Source of the DNA: Rhynchospora pubera | Lineage: Eukaryota > Streptophyta > Magnoliopsida > Poales > Cyperaceae | DNA length: 64,000 nucleotides | Direction: 5' to 3' | Assembly (NCBI GenBank): GCA_028095005.1 | Contig: CM051460.1 | Coordinates: forward strand, 65,139,676 to 65,203,675 | Part shown: positions 36,484 to 47,834 of the stretch, piece after piece | Layout: each line of letters begins with the position of its first letter | Position numbering within the stretch: position 1 is the stretch's first letter | The notes under the pieces: generated by a model | Database searches by the model: none | Told to the model about the DNA's origin: nothing | The model's input: the letters and a program-made list of their open reading frames with translations, nothing else | Program-made: the position numbers and the translations under genes

Positions 36484-38076
36484 CTATTTCCTGTAATCCT
36501 GAACAATTTCTTAGCAAAGCATAATAATGAGTTGGTGACCTCAATTCTTAAATATATTTACGCAGCGTAAATTAATTACTCTTATTAATTTCACTAACCA
36601 GTGTGTTAGTTTAATGGTGAAAATAAATTAACTAGCTAACCTCCTAGACCAAGTATACTAGGGATTGCAAAATGTAATGAGCTTCGGATATATGTAAATT
36701 TGATTCTCAATGGAAGAGCACATCGCCCTTCAAGTACCGAATCAGTAAAACTACACATGATGACCTCAGATTAAACAAATCACTACCCGAAAAAATTCTT
36801 TAGCTCCGGTTTTTAAAATGGATTAGCACAGGTTTATGTATGGAGGGGTGTAAATTATATATAGATAACCTGTGCAAATGTGTGGAAGGAGTAAACATTA
36901 GCACTAGATTTTTTTTTTTAAAACCGGTGCAAAAGGACATTAGCACTAGATTTTTTTTTTAAAACCGGTGCAAAAGGACATTAGCACCTGTTTTATAAAA
37001 TAAACGGCGCACATTACGATATTTTTTTTTAGCAACGGTTAACGAATTACGCTGGTTGGTCAGCGCTGGAAATGGGATGTTAATTGTATATTAAAAACAG
37101 GTGTTAAAAATTAAGTGGTAAAATTCAGTTCGATATTTTTTTTAATTTGTTTAATTGATCTTTAGAACCTGTTTTTAAGTAAAGACTGTTGTTAAAGAAC
37201 TTTTAACACCAGTTTTTAGTTAAAAACTAGTGCTAAGGATCAACTGTATTTTTTAAATAATATTTTGTTCTTTCTTTAGCACCGATTTTGTCACATCCCG
37301 CACTGAAGGACGATATCTTCTACATTCATCTGACGGTCCGTCAGTTTACGTTTTAATAAAAAACAAACAGAGTCATGTACAAACTTATGTAACCGGTTAT
37401 TTAACGACGCATCCTCTCTATAATTAATTATATTATAAAGTTCAATCATATTGAATTAATACACATAACAAATAATATATTTTACGGACATAAGCGGGTC
37501 TAGATAGTCAGTCAGTCAGAGTGGTCCCTCCCCGATCTCAGGAGGATCAGGACCGGCCCATTCCCGAACTCAGGAGGATCAGGGTTTAAAAATTCAAATT
37601 CAATTTTGTATCCAATTTCAAACCCGATATCCCGTAAAATATACCAATCACAATTCAATAAACATATTCAATCAAAACTAAACGATAAATAAATCAGTAA
37701 ATCAATACAAAATTAAATATAAAAAAATTCGATTAACTGAATAATCTAGAAATCATGAATGAATTAGAAATAACTATCCAATCGACTACGACGTAGTCTT
37801 AAAATTTTAACGATCAACTGAAGCAAATACCATTTGGATTATATCTCCTCCCTCATAGTTTGCTTAACTTGTTAGGCTTTATTTTGTTTTCGGGTGAAGA
37901 AACTAGAATGAATAAAGTTATATGGTCACAGAAAATAGAAGTATGGGACCCATGGGACACGTGTCATGGAAATTTTTTGCCACGGTGAACAAAACTATAG
38001 TACAGATGTATACTGAAAATGCTCAAGCGGTTTGTGTAATGGTCAAAGCAGATTTTTTTTTCCATTCGGTCAACAC

Positions 38077-38390
38077 TAGGGGTGTCAACGGTATCATTTA
38101 TCATTATGTAGTTTCGTTTAATCGAAATGAAACGATAAATGGCATAAAAAATTATATCGTATACTTAATAAAACGGTATGTGGCATAGTTATTTATACCA
38201 TTATCAATAAATAAAATATTGAAATTATTTATTTCAATAGAAAGTTGTAAGTGGAACGGTTGATGGAACAGAAATATGTTTTGTTTAATAAACGAAATGG
38301 TAAGTGGCATCGCTGGTTTTTACCCTTTTTTAGTGGAACAGTAACGGCACATGTGCTTTTAGTGATTTTTTACCACGTTTGACACCCCTA
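38077..38390. mobile_element. hAT MITE, 314 bp, inside an LTR
   Basis: Ends TAGGGGTGTCAA are inverted, and the exact 8-bp target duplication GTCAACAC lies at 38069-38076 and 38391-38398. The sister LTR (about 39447) retains the unoccupied site CGTCAACACATAGTG, which proves the insertion. Confidence 0.95.
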
Positions 38391-38480
38391 GTCAACACAT
38401 AGTGAAAGAAGGTCAACAAGTCAAATTCTGGTCAATTTCGGTCAAAATTGATCAACCTTGGTCAAAGTTAGAAAAATCGG

Positions 38481-38669
38481 GTGTTACATTCTCCCCTCTT
38501 TCAAAAGAATTTTGTCCGCAAAATCCTAACGGACGATAACAGGTCAAGTTCAATTGGACATAACTCAAATTTCAAACGAAATGACGTGGACCCAAACACA
38601 GTCCGAGAAACGAATGCTTTGATACCATCTGTCACGTCCCGCACAGACGGGTCGCAGGACGCAAGCTGA
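38481..38669 (+). other. 62-codon frame antisense across the miniature interior
   Basis: The frame starts MLHSPLFQKNFVRK and ends in DASstop; a matching 62-codon frame lies antisense in the second element (57222-57410). There is no known domain. It may be open by chance in both copies. Confidence 0.15.
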
Positions 38670-39660
38670 AACAATATCTACTGCATCCATCCAATGACCC
38701 GTCAACCTACGTCGCAACAGAAAAAAAAAACAGAGTAAGGTACAAACCTCAGTAACCGGTTATTTAATGACGCTGCCTCTCTATAATTAAATTTAATAAA
38801 GTTTAATCAGATCGGATTAATCCACATAACAAATAATATATTTATGGAGATAAACAGATCAAGACAGTCAGTCAGTCAGTCAGTCAGAGTGATCCCTCCC
38901 CGATCTCGAGAGGATCAGGACCGGCCCATCCCCGAACTCAGGAGGATCAGGACTCAAAATTCAAATTCAATTTCGTATCCAATTTCAAATCCGATATCCC
39001 GTAAAATATACCAATCACAATTCAATAAACATATTCAATCAAAACCAAACAATAAATAAATAAATCAATCAATACGAAATTAAATATAAAAAAATCCGGT
39101 TACCTGATTAAAAAAATCCAAAAATCATAAATAAATTAGAAATAACTATCCAATGGACTGCGGTGTAGTCTTGAATTTCGAACGATCAACCGAAGCAAAT
39201 ATCATTTGGATTATATCTCCTCTCACAGTTTGCTTAACTAGTTAGGCTTTATTTTGTTTTCGGTTGAAGAAACTCAGAATGAATAAAGTAATATGGTCAC
39301 AGGAAAAGAAGTACGGAGAAAAATGATCATGTGAAGATGGTGTCGTGGAAATTTTTTGCCACGGTGAACAAAGCTATAGTACAGATGTAATGAAAATGCT
39401 CAAGCGGTTTGTAATGGTCAAAGCAGATCATTTTTTTTTTCCATTCCGTCAACACATAGTGAAAGAAGGTCAACAAGTCAAATTCTGGTCAATTTCGGTC
39501 AAAATTGGTCAACCTTGGTCAAAGTAAAAAAATCGGGTGTTACAGATTTTTTGCTAATAACTGATGCGAAAGACTTTTTAGCACTTCTTATTTGCTAAAA
39601 ACTAGTTTGAAAGATCACCTTGAAAAAAAATATTTTTTATTTTGGGACTAGCCCCATTTT

Positions 39661-39924
39661 TAAGCCATGTCACAGCACATATACATATCACAACATATAT
39701 AAATCAAAACAAACAACCATATATACAACAATATATATCATACCAAATATCAATATTAATTATTATATAGATACACATTTACCTAAATACTAAAAAAACT
39801 CATCTAAACATATGTTAATATCTTCATCAATATAAACCTGACCCTCTGGTTCCACAACTTGCATTTTGACACTTTATATAATTAGTAACCTAAGCTAATT
39901 GGCAAAGCACAAGGAGGTCTAATG
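39661..39924. other. AT-rich spacer
   Basis: Repeated ATATAT/CATATA words. Nothing recognised. Confidence 0.5.
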
Positions 39925-40682
39925 ATTCCACATGTACAACATGATCTAGTACAACATGGTAGAAGAAAGCATGTTGGAGTGAACTGTCATTTCTTGAAAA
40001 AGAAAATTCACAACAGAGAGATTCATGAGGTAATATTCATAAGATGCGACAACCAATTGGCAACCTAAACTAAGAGCGTGATGGGCACCGTCTTCAATGA
40101 TGTGATTGGCAAATTAGGCATGATTAAATGTACACGACAATACGCAGGGGGAGTGTTTAAAATCCAAGGCACTGTTTGATCCAAACAATTCAGTCAACTC
40201 GGACCGAATAATGAAGCGTGCATCATTGACTCAAGATGATGGGGTATATTCGAGCTGAAGACTGAACAGAGGCACCGACCTAACATATTTGGCAAGATAA
40301 AATTACTATTCTATCAAATCTTTTAAGATACGAAGACTGCATATAGAATTGATGTGTTTCCATATCAATTTGAAGAAAAGAGATCTGATTTATGTCAGAA
40401 GAAAAGAGAATTTGAAGATTTAAGGTTAGATTGTATAAATGGAATAAAATAATGATCAAGAAATAAATGTGAGTGTGGAGGACGTAAGTACCAAGTTGAT
40501 GTTGAACTTCTCGTTAAATTTCGTATCATTGTAAATTACTTGAGTAATAGTTACACAACAATCCTTGTCAAACTCAATCATATAGACGAAACATTGACTC
40601 TATTTTGTCCTAAATTTCTCTAGTGAGGTCTGAAATCTTTCCGCACCCCTCTGCTCTTCTTGGGATCCAACTCTTTGTTGAC
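39925..40682 (+). pseudogene. Copia 3' remnant: RNase H end, PPT and part of the LTR
   Basis: From about 39935 frames read HDLVQHGRRKHVGVNCHFLK and then IFIRCDNQLAT and VFNDVIGKLGM. These are the end of a Ty1/Copia RNase H domain (compare the family pattern KH-EVDCHFI and DQLADILTK). A purine tract CAGGGGGAG (40146-40153) is followed by TGTTTAAAATCC, the expected start of the 3' LTR at 40154. The LTR is cut at 40682 by an Ac-like hAT. The domain has substitutions and at least one frameshift. Confidence 0.75.
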
Positions 40683-41775
40683 TAGGGATGAAAACGGACT
40701 GGATAAAATTCTAATTCTAAAAATATGCATAATATTCGATCCATATCTATATTCGAATATATTCGTATTCGTATTCATATCTGTCAAAAAAATATTGATG
40801 TGGATATGATTTTGACACTATCCGACCCGTATCCGTATCCGATAAAAAAAATATGAATATTATCCGTACCTGATAGATATTAATCCGTTTATCCATATTT
40901 TTAACGACATAAGTTTATTAATATAATTATTTCTCTACATTAGAGAATACTTTTAATTAGGTAATACATAATTTTTATTAGATAAATTCTCTTACAATAA
41001 TATTTTTATTTGGACTAGTAACATAAAATTATTTTATTTTCTATTAATGAGACGATTATGTATGATAACAACACTAAAATTAAGTTTTCTTTAATGATGA
41101 TTACATATGATTAATATACTATTTTAATGTATGATGACATTTAAGGTAATAAGGTATAATTTGACATTGAGTAGTTGACTATACTGTTGGAATTCAAAAT
41201 GTGGAAAGACTGAATTTATTGATCAATCCTATTAGATTTGTGCTTATGTGGTGCTCGTAATTTTAGATGGTCTCTTATTTGCTTTTACTTTTAGCCTTTT
41301 ATTTCCTTCTGGTCATGAACTTATGTATTTATGTGTTGAAAGTAGGAACCCAACAAATAAATTTTCTTAATTTGATTTTAAGGAAGTTCACAGCATCTAA
41401 AGTTATACAGTGTTATCGAAGGTAATGTATTAAGATTGACTTTCATATTTTAAAGAAATGCTCATTTGACTCAAACTATGAAAAATAATAGATATTCATT
41501 TGAATTCATTACTACTGATCTTGACGAAGTACTAACATAGACACTCAGTACATTGAATATCATTATATTTACAGAAACTGCTATCGTAGTTAAACAAAAA
41601 ACATTAAAATGCAATCCGTATCCAACAAAATATATTCGTATTCGACTCCATATCTAATAATATCCGAACCGTATCCGTATTCGCTTAATATTCGAACTGT
41701 ATCCATATCCAAACACATCCGATTTCAAAAAGATGTATCAACATTCGCTCTGTATCCGATCCGTTTTCATCCCTA
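40683..41775. mobile_element. Ac/Ds-like non-autonomous hAT, 1093 bp
   Basis: The ends are TAGGGATGAAAACGGA and the inverse of TAGGGATGAAAACGGA with slight divergence beyond, essentially the Ac/Ds terminal repeat. Subterminal ATCCGTATCCG and ATTCGTATTCG words are plentiful. The 8 bp flanking each side (TTGTTGAC and GTTACACC) do not match, so one edge may have been rearranged. No transposase is present. Confidence 0.85.
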
Positions 41776-41780
41776 GTTAC

Positions 41781-42235
41781 ACCTCACATTTGACATGATA
41801 GATTAGAAATATATGTCTTACAGATTTGGACAGATAATATATTAAACTAAAACATAACATCTTGCAAATATATGCCTTACAGATGTGTGCAACACATGAA
41901 TTTGTCACATCTGGTAGTTTATGAATATTCGATGATTGATCAAAAGAATTTTTTTTATCTACCATATCAAATCTCTGTTACGACATAATCGGGTGCAACA
42001 CATGAATTTGTCATATTGGATGATGGTTTATTTGGTCTTTATTGCAGTAATTATTAGGACTGTCCATGAAATTTATTTGGCTATTTACCCGATCTGTACT
42101 GTAAGACGGATATGAGTAAATTTTTATTTTCGTTAAGTTATCAAATCTGAGCACGGATTTAAAAAATTCGTTAACTTATTAGGTAAGGAAATGGTAAGAG
42201 CAATTCCATACTTGTTATCTAACGAGTAGCAAATA
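41781..42235 (+). repeat. Repeat R, copy 1
   Basis: About 450 bp containing TGTGTGCAACACATGAATTTG, GTAGTTTATGAATATTCGA and ATTATTAGGACTGTCCATG. It matches copy 3 (45940-46370) in the same orientation and copy 2 (44636-45030) in the opposite one. The word GTGCAACACATGAATTTGTCA occurs twice within it. Confidence 0.85.
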
Positions 42236-42236
42236 T

Positions 42237-42239
42237 ACG

Positions 42240-42271
<32 letters not shown>

Positions 42272-42275
42272 CATA
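42237..42275. repeat. (CATATA)n microsatellite
   Basis: About six units of ATACAT-type repeat. Confidence 0.85.
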
Positions 42276-42293
42276 TATAAGTATTTATATATG

Positions 42294-42683
42294 TATGGTG
42301 AGTTGCAACTCACCAAAGCGTCTGTGAGTCGCGTTCAAAATTTCGAAATTTAGTTCAAACTGACCGATCCAAACCGTCTAATAGGATCTTCCTATTGAAA
42401 TCTCCATGCAGACCAAATTTTATATTTTATCGAAATTTTTAAGTATTTATTTCGGATTTTAAAAAACTGCTCTTTTTGTACGGTTCAGAACTAATTAGAT
42501 TAATGATTTTCCAAAATTTCAAAAAAATACTTAAAAATTTTGAAAAACTATAAAATTTGGTCTGCATGGAGATTTCAATAGGGAGATTGTATTAGACGGT
42601 TTGGATCGGTCATTTTGAACTAAATTTTAAAATTTTAAGCGTGACTCACGGACGCTTTGGTGAGTTGCAACTCACCATAGCAA

Positions 42684-42687
<4 letters not shown>
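42294..42687. mobile_element. MITE family B, copy 1
   Basis: An imperfect palindrome with GGTGAGTTGCAACTCACC at both ends, a small palindrome in its own right. Its interior carries the shared core (GATCCAAACCGTC, ATTGAAATCTCCATG and inverses). It abuts a TA repeat. Confidence 0.85.

Positions 42688-42764
<77 letters not shown>
42684..42764. repeat. (TA)n microsatellite, ~80 bp
   Basis: About 39 uninterrupted TA units between two family B MITEs. Confidence 0.95.
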
Positions 42765-42767
<3 letters not shown>

Positions 42768-43140
42768 TAGCTACGGTGAGTCGCGACTCACGGACCCTCC
42801 GGTGAGTCGCGACCAAAACTCCTAGATCTAGATCAAAATGACCGATACAAACCGTCCAATATGATCTCTCTATTGAAATCTCCGTGTAAACAGAATTTTT
42901 TATTTTTTCGAAATTTTTAAGTATTTTTTTGAAATTTTAGAACATCGTTAATCTAATTGGTCCTGAACCATTCAAAAATATCAGTTTTTAAAAATCCGAA
43001 AAAAATACTTAAAAATTTCAAAAAAATAAAAAATTTGATTTGCACGGAGATTTCAATAGGGAGATCATATTGGACGGTTTGGATCGGTTATTTTGATCTA
43101 GATCTAGGAGTTTTGGTCGCGACTCACCATAGCTAAACTC
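42764..43140. mobile_element. MITE family B, copy 2
   Basis: The left end is GTTTAGCTACGGTGAGTCGC and the right end is the inverse (CATAGCTAAACTC). Palindromic sequence with the shared core. The right inner arm lacks the second GGTGAGT segment seen in copy 1. Confidence 0.85.
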
Positions 43141-43142
43141 TA

Positions 43143-43366
43143 TGGGTGTGTTTGGATGAGCCATGAATAAGGAATAAGAATAAGAAATTTCGATATGCAT
43201 GCTTATTCTTATTCTTGTGCAACCCAAACAACATAAGAATAAGGAATTTGGACCCTTATTCTTATACTAACAAAACCATGATATAAGAATAAGGAATTTG
43301 AATAAGCACGCATACCGAAATCCCTTATTTTTATTCCTTATTCATGGCTCATCCAAACACACCCTA
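43143..43366. mobile_element. Short MITE with GGGTGTGTTTGGATG ends
   Basis: The inverted ends GGGTGTGTTTGGATGAGCC extend over about 40 bp of each arm, with TAT at both flanks as a possible 3-bp duplication. The interior has AATAAG/CTTATT words. It is related in style to 3078-3270 and 63680-63834. Confidence 0.85.
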
Positions 43367-43381
43367 TATATATATATATAT

Positions 43382-43775
43382 AAAGTTTAATATGCACCAT
43401 AGTGCATAGGGTATTCCGTGCACCACGAACTTTTTCAGAAATATTTTTGTAAATTAACAAATCTAATCTACATATTGAAATCTCATACCAAACCAAAATT
43501 TACATTTTTTTAGATTTTATTGCTATTTTTTTCGAATTTTTTAAAACATAACATTTTTGGAATCTTGTACTATTTACATTTTTCCAAAAATGGCATGTCT
43601 TAAAAAATTCGAAAAAAATAGTAATAAAATATAAAAAATTGTAAAATTTGATTTTCTATGAGATTTCAATATGTAGAATAGATTGGTTAAATTATATTTG
43701 TCAATTTACAAAAATACCCCCGAAAAAGTAAGCGGTGCACGGAATGCCCTATGCACTATAGTGCATATTAAACTT

Positions 43776-43777
<2 letters not shown>
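43382..43777. mobile_element. MITE family C, copy 1
   Basis: The ends are AAAGTTTAATATGCAC and the inverse GTGCATATTAAACTTT. A second palindrome, CTATGCACTATAGTGCAT, lies next to the right end. The interior contains ATTGAAATCTCAT and its inverse. It is flanked by TA and CT microsatellites. Confidence 0.85.
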
Positions 43778-43807
<30 letters not shown>

Positions 43808-44085
43808 ATTTTGCTATGGTAAGTCGTGACTCACCAGAGGGTCTGTGAGTTGGGATCAAAACTCCTAGATCTTGTTCAAAATGACCGATCAAAACTGTCC
43901 AATACGATCTTCCTATTGAAATCTCCATGTAGACCAAATTTTACATTTTTACAAAATTTGTAAGTATTTTTTAGAAATTTTAGAAAATCATTAATCTAAT
44001 TAGTTTTGAACCCTTCAAAACAGCCCTTTTAAAAAATAAAAAATACTTAAAAATTTCCAAAAAAATATAAAATTATATATAGAGT
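43808..44085. mobile_element. MITE family B, copy 3, right part missing
   Basis: It starts TTTTGCTATGGTAAGTCGTG and runs through the centre, then stops abruptly in AAAATTATATATAGAG, where copy 4 begins. Confidence 0.75.
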
Positions 44086-44089
44086 GTTT

Positions 44090-44450
44090 TGCTATGGTGA
44101 GTCGCGACTCATCAGAGGGTCTGTGAGTCCAGCTCAAAATTTTAGGACCTAGTTCAAAATGATCGATCCAAACCGTCTAATACAACTCCATATTGAAATC
44201 TCCATGCTGACCAAATTTTATATTTTTTCGAAGTTTTTAAAATTTAAAAAAAATGTTAATCTAATTAGTTGTGAATCGTTCAAAAATAGCAGTTTTTAAA
44301 AATTAAAAAAAAATATTTAAAAGTTTGAAAAATATATAAAATTTGGTCTTCCTAGAGATTTCAATGGAGAGATAGTATTAAACGATTTGGATCGGTTATT
44401 TTGAATCAGAACTAGGAGTTTTTGAGCGCGACTCACCATTTCAAAATCCA
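44090..44450. mobile_element. MITE family B, copy 4
   Basis: From TTTTGCTATGGTGAGTCGCG to GAGCGCGACTCACCAT. The inner right end is shortened. Confidence 0.8.
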
Positions 44451-44630
44451 ATTTGAAAATAACATAATATATATCAAAAAAATTGAAAAATATGTAAAAT
44501 TTAGTGTCCAAGAGTTTTTCAGTATGGAGAACAACTTGAACAGTTTGGATTGACTATTTGAATTTTTAATTTCGAAAATGATTCGGGTGTACGGAGACAA
44601 TCCGTGCACCATTTTATATTTTATCCATCC
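44451..44630. mobile_element. MITE family D, right half
   Basis: Begins in the middle (CCAATTTGAAAATAACATAAT) and ends GGTGTACGG...ATTTTATCC. The left half is replaced by the family B element. Confidence 0.65.
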
Positions 44631-44635
44631 TCTAT

Positions 44636-45030
44636 AATAGCTCTTATCGTATCCTCATATGATTAAGTTAACAATTTTTTTTTTATTCATATCCCGTATC
44701 CGATAAGTTAACGAAAATAAAATCTAACTCATATATGTTTTATCAAATACAATTACGGATCAGGTAAAAGGTCAAACAGATTTCATTGCACAGACCAAAT
44801 AATTAAGTAGTACATACTGCAACAATTACTATATAAACGACCATCCAATATGACAAATTCATGTACATGTGTTGCACACATCTGTAAGGCATATATTTGT
44901 AAGATGCTATGTTGTAGTTTAATATATATATTATCTGCCCAAATAATTTGAGCCGGAGAAAGTATGAGGGAGCAGGTATACTAAACTATATTCAATATCT
45001 TTCACTTAAAAGAGATTCGTACGGGGGAGC
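44636..45030 (-). repeat. Repeat R, copy 2 (inverted, internally deleted)
   Basis: The reverse complement matches copies 1 and 3 (TCATATTGGATG, GTGCAACACATG, ATTAAACTACAACATAGCATC). With copy 3 it forms arms of a ~1.7-kb inverted structure (44636-46370). Confidence 0.8.
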
Positions 45031-45310
45031 AGGTGTGCACATTATTTGATGTTTTAGGTTTTCAAGATACAATTATTTAACTAGATTTGTTTAATTATAT
45101 ATGTATTATTTTTTTATATATTTAAAAATAAATATATGAGGTTATCCGGTTTTTTGGAATCGGTAAAACCAATATATAAAATCCTGTATTCTTCGTTTCA
45201 CCGGTTCATTTTAGAGGAAAAAACAACATGCATCAGGTTGTTACAATATTAATCAAGCAGAATGTGACCCGTCGGTGCAGAAGGTCACAATATATATATA
45301 TATAGAGAGA
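45031..45310. other. Spacer between repeat R arms
   Basis: AT-rich sequence ending in TA and GA microsatellites. No gene recognised. Confidence 0.5.
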
Positions 45311-45712
45311 GAGGATTGCTAAAATACTATGCATAGCACGGATGTCCTTGTGCTACGGATTCGTTCTTGAATTTCATGCTTTAAACAACCGATCTAAACA
45401 GTTCATTATCTTCTACATATTGAAATCTTATTAGAAATCAAATTTTACATTTTTTTAAAATTTTTTTACTATTTTTCTCAAAATTTTTAAAATCACTGTT
45501 ATTGAAGGGTCCAGAATTTATTAGATTAAGTATTTTAAAAAATCTGAGAAAAATAGTAAAAAAATAAAAAAATGTAAAATTTGGTTTCTAATGAGATTTC
45601 AATATGAAGAAGATAATGACCGATTTGGATCGATTGTTTGAAGCATGAAATTAAAAAATGAATACGTAGCACGAAGGGCATCTGTGCTATGCATAGTATT
45701 TTAACAATCCTC
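45311..45712. mobile_element. Foldback MITE family A, copy 2
   Basis: Same ends as copy 1 (GAGGATTGCTAAAAT, inverse at right) and the same inner palindrome (ATGCATAGCACGGATG). It sits between GA and CT microsatellites. Confidence 0.88.
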
Positions 45713-45939
45713 TCTCTCTCTTTCTCTATATATACATATATATATTTGATTGGAGAAGCCGAGATGGCCACAATATCAAATTATCAATCGAGGAGACATG
45801 CCTGGCGCCCATGGCCTACAAATTCTCGGTCCTAGTACGATTGATTTATAGTTTTTTTAACGATGCGATTGATTTATAGTTATCATATTCGTACAGTTGC
45901 ACTTCGGCGCCATTCAAACTCCGAACAGGTCAGATCAAA

Positions 45940-46370
45940 ACCACATTAATTTATTCAAACGAATCATTTTATAGTTAAACACATTGAATATATTTAAGTA
46001 TACCTGCTCCCCCCAAACTTTCGCAGGCCCAAATTATTTGGGTAGATAATATATTAAACTAAAACATAGCATCTTGCAAATATTATGCCTTACAGATGTG
46101 TGCAACACATGAATTTGTCACATTTGGTAGTTTATGAATATTCGACGATTGATCAAAAGAATATTCTAATTTATCATGTCAAATCTCTGGTGCGACGTGC
46201 AACACATGAATTTGTCATATTAGATGCTGGTTTATTTAGCAATTATTGCAGTATTTATTAGGACTGTCCATGAAATTCATTAGTACTTAGCGAATGTGGG
46301 TAAGGATTAAAAAAATTTGTTAACTTATTAGGTAAGGATACGGTAAGAGCAATTTTACACTATAAAATAA
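45940..46370 (+). repeat. Repeat R, copy 3
   Basis: Matches copy 1 in direct orientation over about 330 bp and extends it on the left with GGGGAGCAGGTATAC words (inverted), also present in copy 2. Confidence 0.82.
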
Positions 46371-47498
46371 ATGGTCTTTACATAAAATTTTGTAGAAAGA
46401 ATTTTTTATTTTTATTGGATCTTGTTTTATATATTGCTCGATTTACTTAATGCTCTAAATTAAATATTTTTTTAGCAAGACTCAATGTTCTATTAATAAC
46501 AATGTTTTTAAAACCGGACCAGTCACTGAATCGACTAACCAAACGGTTCAACGGTTTAACCGGTTGAACCTGTGAGAAAACTGGATAATTTATAATAATA
46601 ACACTAATATAAGATCAAGCCATGCTAAAAGCCTATAGTGGCTCAGTGGCTAAGTTACACTACGCGAAAAACGTTAATCTGTAACTCTTCTTTTATAACG
46701 GTTTTCGAAAAAACCGTCATACAAGTCGGTGTGGCAGCGGTGTAATAATACCAAGTTCATTTAGTAACGGTTTTTTATAAATAACCCATTATAGAGCTTC
46801 CGTCAAAAAAAAAAAAAAAACAGATTTCCTCAACTCATTTGTAACGGTTATTATCTAATAACCGTTACAAAAGGAAATGATGTTTGTAACAGTTATTAGA
46901 TAATAACAGTTACAAATCGTTAACTTTAATTTTCTAACGGTTTTTAAATAAAAACCGTTACAAAATTGTCGAACTTTTTCACTTATGCTATGGTTTTCTC
47001 CTCTCTCTCTCCCACTCTCCACCCTCCCTGCCGACCCACAACCGCACTGTTCCAATATTGAGCCGAAAATTTTTCTCTCTTTTTTCATATTTATTTTCAC
47101 TCTTAAACAATAGCTAAGAAATTTCCAAAAATTCTAAAATAATAGGAATTATAAAGAGAAGGAGAAGAAGAGCAGATTTGAGGTAAAAAAAAAATTAGAA
47201 ATTTTTCTTAATTTTCTATTTTTTCTATTTATTTCGGTTTAACTTTGATTTATGGTAAAATTAATGGTTTTTTGTTGATTTTTATGGACAATTTCAGATC
47301 CCATTCAAGAGGAGAAGCTTGGACAATTTGAGATCTAACTCATTCAAGAGGAGAAGAATAAATCGGATTAAAGGTATATCAATTCGACCCTCTCCAACGA
47401 AATTATGCATGCATTAATAATTTGCATATGCATTTAATTAATTAATCGTATTGTCATATAGGACCAAAATACCGGAACACAATCGAATTTAGGTCATT

Positions 47499-47768
47499 GC
47501 CCGGTCGGGAGTACTACTCTTTGGATACGATCTGTCTCATTTAGGACAGCGAGTTGTACGTTAGATGCAATGTGTTGTCTGAGAAAAATTTGACGGCATT
47601 TTTCCTTATGTTCCCACAAATACGTACTCACGAGCAATCGTGTGTTGGCGTATTCAGGGAACATAAGGGGAAATGCTGCCGAATTTTTCTCAGACAACAT
47701 ATTGCATCTAACATACGCTCGCTAATGAGACAGAGTATCCAAAGAGTGGGCTAGGATGGTAACCGGCC
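47499..47768. repeat. ~110-bp inverted repeat upstream of the transposase gene
   Basis: Left arm 47499-47611 and right arm 47658-47768 are about 80% complementary (TTAGATGCAATRTGTTGTCTG, GAGAAAAATT, CTTATGTTCCC). The loop is about 46 bp. It lies between the left subterminal repeats and the coding region. Confidence 0.85.
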
Positions 47769-47834
47769 CGAAACCTAATGACAAATTGACCATAACTCTA
47801 AACCCTGACATTTTACATACATTTTGTTGATCAG

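Larger units (their letters stand above)
37289..39544 (-). mobile_element. Miniature LTR retroelement, copy 1 (141-bp interior)
   Basis: The two LTRs are 37289-38488 (1200 bp, including a 314-bp hAT MITE with its duplication, so about 878 bp original) and 38630-39544 (915 bp). On the plus strand each starts TGTCAC and ends GTGTTACA; the element is read on the minus strand. The 5-bp target duplication is GATTT (37284-37288 and 39545-39549). Between the LTRs lie only 141 bp (38489-38629). On the minus strand these begin GATGGTATCAAAGC, a one-base variant of the tRNA-iMet primer site, and end in the purine tract AAAGAGGGGAGAA. No gag or pol is present. It is inserted in a CACTA fragment. LTR wording (TGTAACA...GACGTGACA) resembles Gypsy/chromovirus elements. 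Confidence 0.92.
36781..39660 (+). mobile_element. CACTA-type element fragment, left end present
   Basis: The left end CACTACCCGAAAAAATTC is followed by repeated TTAGCACC-GGTTTT words, typical CACTA subterminal repeats. The sequence is interrupted at 37288/39545 by the miniature LTR element and resumes with similar words (TTTTTAGCAC, GCTAAAAACTAG) until about 39640. No right terminus (TTTTCGGGTAGTG) was found, so the right end is lost. Confidence 0.75.
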
